Origin: Thermoplasmata archaeon
Lineage (GTDB): Archaea; Thermoplasmatota; Thermoplasmata; Thermoplasmatales; Thermoplasmataceae
DNA: 12,335 nucleotides
Reading direction: 5' to 3'
Assembly (NCBI GenBank): GCA_021827885.1
Contig: JAKAUD010000201.1
Coordinates: forward strand, 1 to 12,335
The translations under genes were made by a program, and so were the position numbers. A model generated the notes under the pieces. The model worked only from the letters and a program-made list of their open reading frames with translations. It did not search any database and was not told the origin of the DNA. The stretch's first letter is position 1; each line of letters starts with the position of its first letter. Of the stretch, positions 1 through 6,147 are shown one piece after another.

Positions 1-93
1 AAGATAGTAATTCCCATTAAGCTTCTTTATCTCCAACGGAATATTTCTTTTTCTCCTCTCATCATTGAGTATTCGGGATACCCATTCTTCCAT
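1..93 (-). CDS. N-terminus of an unrecognised protein, cut by the window edge
   Basis: An ATG at 93-91 opens 31 codons that run off the left edge without a stop (protein begins MEEWVSRILNDE). The same frame is open back to 198, but no ATG lies between 198 and 93. Supporting the ATG, AGGGAG sits one base upstream as a close Shine-Dalgarno-like match, and an AT-rich TATA-like stretch lies about 26 bases upstream. The fragment is charged and helical, with no recognisable domain. It lies directly downstream of, and co-oriented with, the broken methyltransferase, which is where a cognate restriction endonuclease is often encoded; that assignment is only a positional inference. It could instead be a frameshifted continuation of the methyltransferase tail. 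Confidence 0.4.
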   Translation of the reverse strand, partial: MEEWVSRILNDERRKRNIPLEIKKLNGNYYL

Positions 94-129
94 ACTCCCT
101 ATAGGGATTATACACAAATAAATATTTTC
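94..129 (-). promoter_or_regulatory. Possible promoter with a perfect 12-bp palindrome before the partial gene
   Basis: The palindrome TCCCTATAGGGA occupies 96-107 and ends 2 bases before the ATG at 93. An AT-rich element (minus strand AAATATTTATTTG, about 117-129) lies roughly 26 bases upstream of that ATG, the distance expected for an archaeal TATA box on a leaderless or very short-leader mRNA. A palindrome between TATA box and start would be well placed as an operator. No regulator is known here, so this is a suggestion from spacing and symmetry only. Confidence 0.3.
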
Positions 130-172
130 ATCGATAAATGCAGAGAAATTTCTGTTCCGTGTAAAACATGAA

Positions 173-2047
173 TCAATAATCCCTATAAATTTGCGGAGTT
201 AAGGTTATGAATATATTTTTTTCTTCACTATCCAAATCGCATCTAGATAGGTTCTTAGATGCCTCAATAATCGAATCTATCGTATCTTTATCCATCAATC
301 TAGGGTCTGGAATCCTTAGCCCCTTTAGTTCATATACTTGTATCTTAAGTAAGCCTCCACCATAACTCCTACCGATAGACTCTAATTCTATCTTAGTAAA
401 TGATGAATTTAGAACCCCAATAAAAGTAAAGGATCAATTTCCACAGGGTCAATACAATAGAAATTGTCACGAACTGGAAGTGCCTGAGAGTTCAATACGA
501 AGGATTTTTGTCTGCGGATTATGTAGCTAAAAATGATGGGGGCTGTTTTTAGCCTTCCAGTTAAGTACCATCCGCTTCTTTTGGGTAGTTCACCCTCTCT
601 CTTCAGGTAACTATCAATATAGTCAGAAATGAGCTCTCTTTCGAATGAAGAATATTCGTCTAGTCTTCTATCTATATTCAAAATTTTTCCGATCTTAGCA
701 TCGTCAGTCCTGAACGATACCAAATCATGTGGCGAAGCAATTATATTTTTAACTAAGTTCTCCGCGAGGCTGAGATCAGTGGATGCGTTCTCATTCAACA
801 TAAAAAAGTCATTGTTGCCGGTTGTCAAACCCCGATAAACCCTGGCTATCCTAGAAAGCGGAACATATTTATGTTCCATAGATGAGATAGAATAATTAGG
901 ATCACTCAGGAATACTCTCCATTTTGTTCCCTTTCTAAGTGTGCTATCACTAACTGTGGTTATTAAGGCCTCATCATCTATTTTTTCAAAACTGTATGAT
1001 TTTTGTAGAATACCCTCAGCGGATAAACGTTTCTTCAAGTGTACAAACTTTGTCAACCTTTCAGTCAGGGATTTACCCTTTCTCGCTATTATGATACATT
1101 CTTCTACATATACCTCATCGAAGGAATCTCTGTCGAAATCAATGATATACTCGATATGGAAATTATCCAGTAAGAAAGTCTGAAGTCTTTTGCCGAAATT
1201 AGAATCCAACCAAGTGTTTGGCATGACCGCACCAATGACGCCACCATCCTTGATGAATTTCTCTGAGTGTATAATAAAGTACAAGTAAAGATTGGATCTT
1301 GGTGAGATATCCAACTTATGGCCATTAGAAAGTTTTAGTGCCCTTTCTGCTATTTTTCTCCTGTTCAGGAAATTAAATTTTTGATTGTTGAGTTGCTCAC
1401 TTCTTACATATGGCGGATTCATAACAATAACATCAAACTGTGCTACATCTGCTTCAAAAAAATTTTCGTTAGATAGGTTTTTTAATTTCGCTCTATCAAG
1501 TTCCAATTCCTTACAGAGCTCATCGGCTCCAATGGAAAAGAGAAATGGATCTAACTCAATTCCGAAAATATTGTCTATGACTTTATTTGGCATTGTGTTG
1601 TTTAATTCTGCTAATCTTTCAAGGGCTACCGTTATGAAGATTCCCCTTCCAAAACAAGGATCTAACACAGTATCATTGGGGTTGGTAACGCACATGTTTA
1701 CGATTAACTGTGCGACCCAAGCGGGAGTAAAAACTTGGCCAACTTTCGATATCCTTTCTTTCTTCGATAACGTAAAGAACCAATTAGTTTTTAAATCATC
1801 TATAAAGCTATCACCAAGTTCAGTAAAATGTCAGACCTATTTTTGCTTAATGTATTTTGATAGGGTTCGTATATCGATTACGAAATACCTGAGTTCATCC
1901 TTTAGTTTTACTCTTGCGTGCCTAATTTCATAATTTCCATTTTTGTTTTTTCTATAGAATGATTCAACATCGGAGGGTCAAAAGCTGGTCGGTTTGAACT
2001 TACCTGAGCAGATGTCTTTCAGAACAGTCTTTAATACAAAAGATCGA
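173..2047 (-). pseudogene. Broken adenine-specific DNA methyltransferase (Eco57I/PstI/XamI type)
   Basis: Remnant of an N6-adenine DNA methyltransferase of a restriction-modification system. Reading leftward, an open stretch from 1830 to 409 carries the family hallmarks. GQVFTP (before the first ATG at 1695) is the usual N-terminal motif of these enzymes. DPCFGRG (residues 12-18 counted from that ATG) is motif I, which binds S-adenosylmethionine. NPPY (residues 93-96) is catalytic motif IV. A C-terminal specificity-like region follows (RRQKSFVLNSQALP). The frame stops at 411-409, but after a one-base shift it resumes as NSSFTKIELESIGRSYGGG and LLKIQVYELKGLRIP, a typical tail of the family, and ends with TGA at 175-173. 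Upstream of 1830 the same frame continues as protein-like sequence to about 2047 but holds stops at 1831 (TGA), 1837 (TAG) and 1978 (TGA). No ATG, GTG or TTG lies between 1830 and 1695, so an enzyme started at 1695 would lack GQVFTP. The remnant ends at the insertion sequence. Family assignment is strong; identity of the N-terminal 60-70 codons is uncertain. Confidence 0.8.
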
Positions 2048-2052
2048 TTATA

Positions 2053-3021
2053 GGGTGTCTCACAATTTAGCAACTGACGATTTTCATTATCTCCCTGGGC
2101 TTTTGTCCTGCCTCAATGTTTGATATGACCATGAGATTGTATGCAATGGCCTTCAATCCTATTGCAGTGTCATATGATCTTTTTCTGATGTACCATACAT
2201 TTTCACAAAGCAGTATCTCCTCCAGTATTGAAAAGGTCCGCTCTATCTCCCACCTGAGTGAATATAAGGAAGAGTATTCATTCCTCAGATCGATTCCGAT
2301 ATTCCTGTTCATGGTCAACCGATCCTTTCTGATGCCTCTCCTCTTATTTGTGTCAATTATTGGTAAAGAATGTGTGTTCTCGAAGACGTAATCATATATC
2401 TCTGATGTGTCATATGCTGAATCTGCAAGAATATAGGAGAAGTTCCTTACTGAATCAATGAGTTCATGTGATGCCCTGGAATCATGTAGATTTCCCCTTG
2501 TGATCAGCCACTCCATGATCAGAAGGGAATCAACATCCAGTGTCATATGGCATTTTCTGCCATATGCCCACCCCTTGGTGGTCTTGGACCATCCTGATTC
2601 AGGATCCCTGTAATTCTTCCATGTTTTCCTTCTTGCAGCTATGGATCATGAATGAATCAATAGCGGCAATGGATTCCATTGTGTAGATAAATGTAATTTC
2701 CCTGTTTATTGCATGGAGATCAGATAACCTTGCCCTCCTTGATAATGTCTGGAATGAAGGTATTTCATTCAGGCCGGTCATCCTGAGATATTCCTCATGG
2801 TTTCTGAGGAATATTGAAGCTGATCTGTATGAGATCCTGAATATCTGAAGCAGTACAAGGACTTTCAGTATCTGGAGATCCGTGTACTTTCTCTTTCTGT
2901 CATCAGGCGAAACTATCTTGTCCATGATCTGCATAATCAACGGGATATGCTGTTCGGGCATATCCCAATATTCTGATTGATGTGCTCCATTTAACATTAG
3001 GACAATATCAATGAGATACTA
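2053..3021 (-). mobile_element. Insertion sequence, IS4/IS5-like (DDE), about 970 bp
   Basis: A single transposase, read leftward, fills this segment. Candidate imperfect terminal inverted repeats flank it: GTGTCTCA at 2055-2062 and TGAGATAC at 3012-3019 (7 of 8 match when one is reversed and complemented). The transposase stop codon lies inside or just beside the left repeat, and the start is about 20 bases from the right repeat, a compact layout typical of such elements. I could not establish a convincing target duplication: TATA occurs next to both ends but is not aligned with them. The exact ends may be off by several bases. The left end abuts the methyltransferase remnant. Because the transposase is frameshifted, the copy looks inactive unless helped in trans. 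Confidence 0.65.
2067..2997 (-). pseudogene. Frameshifted DDE transposase (IS4/IS5 superfamily, DDE_Tnp_1 type)
   Basis: The N-terminal part (ATG at 2997, stop at 2599) is helical and ends in AAIDSFMIHS, which contains the expected first catalytic Asp. A +1 shift near 2635-2646 restores a second frame, open from 2645 to 2067. It reads ARRKTWKNYRDP, then GRKCHMTLDVDSLL, NLHDSR, ILADSAYDT (second catalytic Asp) and RWEIERTF, which has the Arg and catalytic Glu of the IS4/IS5 C-terminal motif, and ends MKIVSC. Joined, this gives roughly 305 residues, normal for the family. I see no convincing slippery sequence, so a mutation (or sequencing error) is likelier than programmed frameshifting. An internal ATG at 2546 would give only the C-terminal half. 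Confidence 0.75.
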
Positions 3022-3643
3022 TAATTAATGAAGTATAGTTATACTGGGCCTTTCTAGAGCTTCTATGTAACGACATTAATCGGAAATATCTCTTTTAGTA
3101 TAATATCAATCACAGACTGCAGAGTTTTCAAAGCATATTATATAAAATCTAATCCGCTCATATGACATGACCATAATGCACGAATTAAAGCCACTGTTTT
3201 CCTATTAAATTTCAATTGAAAGTGATCATATTAACGGTCCAAAATTAAGGGGCTCACATCAAACCGCATGAATGATCTCATGAACGTTAGGAAGGAGAGG
3301 CAAAAGAGAATCGGCAATGAAGGAAAGATAAATAAAGTGGATGCAATCACATGAAGGTCGCAGAACTTTTTTCATAGAAGACAGCCTATATTATTAATTA
3401 AGTTGAAATAAAAGGCTGAAACCCAAGAGAAAAACAAATGTGTTGACAATAAATAAAAGGTTATGAACGTGTATAGATAAATCGAATCAAAGCCCATTGA
3501 GATGATACATAATCTCAAAGACTTCAGCGATAAATCTGATAGATAGCAATTTATTGAATTATGCACCTAAAATAAATTGCAACGATTATGTCACGAAGAA
3601 GAAATGATATTATATGAAATAATAATGATTTAATAAGGGTGTA
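3022..3643. other. Intergenic stretch of about 620 bp with no supported gene
   Basis: This AT-rich stretch between the insertion sequence and the next gene holds only short open frames on either strand. The best one (+ strand, ATG 3268, ending at the TGA in ATCACATGA near 3352) gives about 28 charged residues with no recognisable family. No tRNA, CRISPR-like repeat or continuation of the methyltransferase was seen. A TATA-like ATTATATGA near 3609-3618 is about 26-35 bases before the GTG at 3644 and may be the promoter of that gene. Confidence 0.5.
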
Positions 3644-4384
3644 GTGAATATACTTGACAAGTTTGAATTGACCCGTTGGATTACTAAAAATGGTAGGCAC
3701 ATAAAGATAAATACGAATGGAAAAAGGAAACGGAGATCGCCTTCGCCTAACTACACATATTCTGAAAGTCAGAGAGAACGTATTCAACGGGAATTAGACG
3801 ACCTAAAAATCAGAAAAGAGTCTGAAATGGCGAAAAAAGCTTTAAAGGAAGGTGTTTCATTCCTTATAAGACACATTGTACCCATGATTGGCCCGATTAT
3901 TAGCGATGTCATCAAACTGGCAGATTTGGAACGTGAACACAAAGGCATTGAAGAACAAATAAAATTGATAGATTCTATTAAACATGAAGTCGATATATTA
4001 TTTGAATCTAAAATCGCCAACCCAGAGCAAGATCAGAAAGCTATTCTGATCAGGAACACCTATCAAGAGATATTCGTCAACACTTCTGGACCAAGCAGGG
4101 GAAGAAAGTTTCTTAAAGCACTTTTTTATCCAACTATTTTTAAAGTGATAAAGGGTGAATTTCAATCAGGACCCGATTTTGTGGAAAAGTATGGCGTTAC
4201 TGAGAGATTAAGTGAGTCCAATGTTGGGTTTCTAGCGGATAGAGGCGCAGACAGAGTTGTGGACTGTTTAATAAAATATTTGAATGAAAAAATATCGACT
4301 CTAGAAAGTACAGAAAAACTTGAGATTTTGAGTGCTTCATTATTGGAATATTGCCTAAAATTGCAAGAAAATATAAACAATTAA
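3644..4384 (+). CDS. Unrecognised 246-residue accessory protein with an N-terminal W-I-T-x-x-G-R-H motif
   Basis: The start is a GTG at 3644, preceded by AAGGG about 4 bases away. I do not recognise a family. Residues 9-21 read LTRWITKNGRHIK. Similar short W-x-T-x-x-G-x-H-x-x-I segments occur near the ends of phage and mobile-element proteins, but that resemblance is from memory and may be chance. Residues 27-35 are very basic (GKRKRRSPS). Residues 42-68 and 93-120 are highly charged and probably helical or coiled-coil. Between them lies a hydrophobic stretch (about 71-92, VSFLIRHIVPMIGPIISDVI) that could be membrane-associated or a buried helix. The C-terminal half is mixed alpha-helical with KYLNEKISTLES near the end. 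It stands alone between a mobile element and defence-gene remnants, convergent with the gene at 4461-4931. Codon usage looks coherent along its full length, so a real protein is likely. Confidence 0.65.
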   Translation: MNILDKFELTRWITKNGRHIKINTNGKRKRRSPSPNYTYSESQRERIQRELDDLKIRKESEMAKKALKEGVSFLIRHIVPMIGPIISDVIKLADLEREHKGIEEQIKLIDSIKHEVDILFESKIANPEQDQKAILIRNTYQEIFVNTSGPSRGRKFLKALFYPTIFKVIKGEFQSGPDFVEKYGVTERLSESNVGFLADRGADRVVDCLIKYLNEKISTLESTEKLEILSASLLEYCLKLQENINN

Positions 4385-4397
4385 TCATGATAAGTGG

Positions 4398-4418
4398 GTT
4401 GGAATAGTCATTTCCAAC
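4398..4418 (+). terminator. Hairpin between convergent genes, possible terminator
   Basis: GTTGGAA (4398-4404) and TTCCAAC (4412-4418) form a perfect 7-bp stem with a 7-base loop, 14 bases after the stop of the 246-residue gene and 43 bases before the stop of the convergent gene. A T-rich stretch (ATTTTCCGTTT) follows at about 4434. Archaeal termination relies mainly on T runs, so the hairpin could serve in termination or mRNA 3' stability, but function is inferred from placement. Confidence 0.4.
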
Positions 4419-4460
4419 AACACAAGAGACATATTTTCCGTTTCTCCTTACAAAAATAGA

Positions 4461-4931
4461 TCAGTCGATCGATTCTACATCCCTTATAAACTCAGAGTCA
4501 ATCAGGAAGCGTAGATGATCCTTGGTTCTCACCATTACCCCAGAGCCAGAATAAGAGAGGAATATGGTCTTAAAAGGTTCCTTTAGCTCCAGCGGAATAT
4601 CAGGGTCATGTCTTAGGCAGGGAAGACCTATTGCGGTGAATGGATCCCCGAAGTCTCTGCTAAACTGATAAATGGCAATGTTCTGCCCTTCCCTGAGCTT
4701 CTTTGTTCTCAGGACAACCTCCCTTTCCACAGGACAGTTGTCGCTTTGGTTTATTAAATGCTTTCCACCGGGCAATTGCACGCAGGTTACCTTTATACTG
4801 CGAATGCCACTTGGAATTATTATGTTAAATTTGAACTCGGGTCTCCGGCGACGATTTTCTTCATTGAATAATGTTACATACTTGATTTCGCTAACATCAT
4901 CTAAATCCGGAACGACGGACCGGTAGCACAT
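4461..4931 (-). CDS. Unrecognised 156-residue protein, possibly a truncated gene
   Basis: The ATG is at 4931, with AGGAT about 5 bases upstream as a weak ribosome-binding site. The protein is soluble in character, with alternating hydrophobic residues suggesting beta strands (FKFNIIIPS, SIKVTCVQLP, TIFLSYSGSG) and a short basic run NRRRRPEF near residue 27. No domain is recognised and there is no signal peptide or membrane helix. Its 5' end overlaps the antisense of the type III restriction-enzyme remnant on the other strand: at least 4905-4931, perhaps to 4863. The first 10-25 codons may therefore not be native, and the rest may be the tail of a longer gene cut by rearrangement. The alternative, that the frame is spurious, seems less likely given its length and protein-like composition. 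Confidence 0.5.
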   Translation of the reverse strand: MCYRSVVPDLDDVSEIKYVTLFNEENRRRRPEFKFNIIIPSGIRSIKVTCVQLPGGKHLINQSDNCPVEREVVLRTKKLREGQNIAIYQFSRDFGDPFTAIGLPCLRHDPDIPLELKEPFKTIFLSYSGSGVMVRTKDHLRFLIDSEFIRDVESID

Positions 4932-5243
4932 TACTATCCTGATTTTATGATCAGGGCATGTGACCAGATTTACCTAGTTGAGACAAAATCTGAAAGAGAA
5001 ATGAGCAACAAGAATGTGCAAAATAAGAGGTTGGCAGCAATAGATTGGATAGATAGGGTGAATGAGCTGGAGCCCCAAGAGAGGATGAACTGTAACTGGA
5101 GCTATGTGTTGCTCAGCCAGAAAACCTTTGAGCAGATGAAGAAGCAGGGATCAACCACTTGCGATATACTGAAATATGCCAAACTTACAAAGGCAAAGGT
5201 TAGAGGTACGCTGGGAGATCACATGGGCTTTAAGGACTATTGA
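4863..5243 (+). pseudogene. C-terminal nuclease domain remnant of a type III restriction enzyme (Res subunit)
   Basis: The frame open from 4905 reads IRNDGPVAHYYPDFM, then IYLVETKSE, NVQNKRLAAIDW, WSYVLL and LTKAKVRGTLGD, ending with TGA at 5241-5243. This is the PD-(D/E)xK endonuclease domain at the C-terminus of type III Res proteins: PDF supplies the Asp, and VETK the Glu and Lys of the active site. An ATG at 4947 gives an apparent 98-residue protein, but it would miss the PD half of the nuclease motif. Upstream, the same frame has TAA at 4902, where the family usually has Tyr (...DFANII then stop then IRNDG), and TAA at 4869. The helicase part (normally several hundred residues) and a mod gene are absent from the window. 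The nuclease domain is therefore a relic, with no motor or methyltransferase partner here. Confidence 0.75.
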
Positions 5244-5266
5244 TCGCAAAGTAGAGGCTGGTATTC

Positions 5267-5527
5267 ATGACCTACACCGTAGAATCGACGGAAGCATTCG
5301 AGAAGGAATTCTCCAGGAACCATAAGGACAAGAAAAAATGGCTGCAAAACATGGCAGAGAGACTGGAACAGTAACCACAGTCAAGGAAAACATTGAGAGG
5401 CAAGCTTCACGGACTATGGCAACTCAGATTCGGTCCTTTCAGGGTCTGGTATGGAATAAACTAGGAGCAGAAGAAGGTTACACTCAGAGCAATACTTTAA
5501 AAAGACGAAGCCAAAAAATATTATTAG
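5267..5527 (+). pseudogene. RelE/ParE-family toxin with three in-frame stop codons
   Basis: From ATG 5267 one frame runs 86 codons to TAG 5525-5527 and matches the usual size and order of RelE/ParE toxins. It begins MTYTVESTEAFEKEF (first strand and helix), continues KWLQNMAERLEQ (second helix), then LRGKLHGLWQLRFGPFRVWY (central strands with conserved Arg residues), EQKKVTLRAIL, and ends KDEAKKYY. It is interrupted by TAA at 5372, TAG at 5462 and TAA at 5498, with no frameshift anywhere. Known members are mRNA-cleaving ribosome-dependent RNases or gyrase poisons; this copy would yield only a 35-residue peptide and should be inactive. It starts 23 bases after the Res remnant, and its tail overlaps the stop of an antitoxin gene on the opposite strand. 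Each stop could arise from a sense codon by one substitution. Confidence 0.8.
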
Positions 5528-5700
5528 AGATCTTTCAGGAACTCTCTAGCGTTTCTTACTCTTCCGTTCTGTATATCCTGCTCGCTCCTTTCAAGTTGAT
5601 CCATTATATACTCATTTTGAAGAGTCTCAACGGTAGCCTCCAGGCTATCCAGATCGGACTTTGGTATGCTTACAAGCCTTGACTGTTTTGCTGTGGTCAT
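5524..5700 (-). CDS. Small antitoxin, RelB/Phd-like, 58 residues
   Basis: From ATG 5700 to TAA 5526-5524 the frame is intact: MTTAKQSRLVSIPKSDLD at the N-terminus (probable short DNA-binding or dimerisation part), then a long amphipathic helix with LERSEQDIQNGRVRNA and REFLKDL. The L-x-x-S-E-x-x-I-x-x-G-R-V-x-x-x-x-E-F-L pattern is typical of small antitoxins paired with RelE-type toxins, whose C-terminal helix wraps the toxin. The gene is convergent with the dead toxin and their stop codons overlap (5524-5526 and 5525-5527). This is unusual, since antitoxin and toxin are normally co-transcribed with the antitoxin first. A TATA-like element lies about 27 bases before the ATG, so the mRNA is probably leaderless. 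It is too short for most gene callers. It may be an orphan, or act on a related toxin elsewhere in the genome. Confidence 0.72.
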   Translation of the reverse strand: MTTAKQSRLVSIPKSDLDSLEATVETLQNEYIMDQLERSEQDIQNGRVRNAREFLKDL

Positions 5701-5723
5701 AATATAACCCTATCTTCTTCCAG

Positions 5724-5734
5724 ATTTTAATACC
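5724..5734 (-). promoter_or_regulatory. TATA box for the antitoxin gene
   Basis: On the minus strand GGTATTAAAAT is centred about 28 bases upstream of the antitoxin ATG at 5700, the spacing expected when transcription begins at or just before the start codon. AAAA upstream of it could form part of a BRE. Confidence 0.45.
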
Positions 5735-5736
5735 TT

Positions 5737-6117
5737 TTGGTATGCTTCGGCTCAAATTCACCCCGACTTTCAGCCACCCATCTTTGTGTCTTCTCCAATT
5801 ACTATGTGCCCACCGCTCGTGGTGTATGTGTGGTGTTACACACCCCAGCTACGAGGTACTTCCGGCTCGCTCTGGGCACATTATTCTCTCCTGCGAAGTG
5901 CATTTACGGTGACGGGGATTAAGGGAATGCTTTACCGGACAATGTCGCCCTGCTTAGTGAGGAATTGAAGGAATATGTGGAGATTCTTATTCCATGCTGC
6001 TTTTCAACTATTAAAGGAACAATAACTGCACGGCACTGCGACCATACATTTTGAGAAAAGATAGGCGAATCCCCTGCTGATTACTTAAATTCACAAAATA
6101 CGTCTCTGCCCCCGATA
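5737..6117. other. Non-genic stretch, GC-rich in its first half, holding an inverted repeat and possible coding debris
   Basis: From about 5760 to 5960 base composition is visibly more GC-rich than the surroundings, suggesting a foreign or RNA-like origin. No frame here resembles a known family. Short open frames exist on both strands but read as low-likelihood protein. From about 5925 a + strand frame reads GNALPDNVALLSEELKEYVE and ends at the TGA near 6052; it looks protein-like but follows a stop and has no ATG, so it may be the tail of a lost gene. The inverted repeat is listed separately. Confidence 0.4.
5805..5880. repeat. GC-rich inverted repeat, 8-bp perfect outer stem, possible structured RNA
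   Basis: TGTGCCCA (5805-5812) and TGGGCACA (5873-5880) are perfect reverse complements 60 bases apart. CGCTCG just inside the left arm and the GCTCGC just inside the right arm could extend pairing imperfectly. Within the loop, GGTGT and ACACC around TAC (about 5832-5844) can form a second small hairpin. Possible roles: a small RNA, the end of a lost IS200/IS605-type element, or a relic. No known RNA family was recognised, and orientation is unknown. Confidence 0.4.
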
Positions 6118-6126
6118 ATTATTAAA
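6118..6126 (+). promoter_or_regulatory. Possible TATA box for the 489-residue gene
   Basis: The stretch ATTATTAAA is centred about 26 bases before the ATG at 6148, consistent with a leaderless transcript. A second AT-rich run (ATATATAA, about 6136-6143) lies too close to the start codon to be a TATA box for it. No Shine-Dalgarno-like sequence precedes the ATG, which also fits leaderless initiation. Confidence 0.4.
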
Positions 6127-6147
6127 CTCTATCCAATATATAACCGT

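Noticed and set aside
2546..2997. Two separate transposase genes or a programmed frameshift
   Set aside because: Both halves complement each other as a single DDE transposase, and no slippery sequence with a stimulatory structure was visible at the junction.
4938..4955. Perfect 6-bp hairpin CCTGAT/ATCAGG just upstream of the 156-residue gene, first taken for an operator
   Set aside because: It lies inside the coding frame of the Res relic at the PDF motif and is short enough to arise by chance, so no regulatory call is made.
5338..5682. A 114-residue + strand open frame
   Set aside because: It is the wrong frame across the toxin relic and the antisense of the antitoxin; both alternatives give recognisable proteins.
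5805..5960. Possible zinc-ribbon tail of an IS200/IS605 TnpB (WCMCGVTHPSYEVLP ... SCEVHL)
   Set aside because: The cysteine spacing (C-x-C and C-x-x-H) is wrong, the frame stops shortly after, and no upstream TnpB sequence is present.
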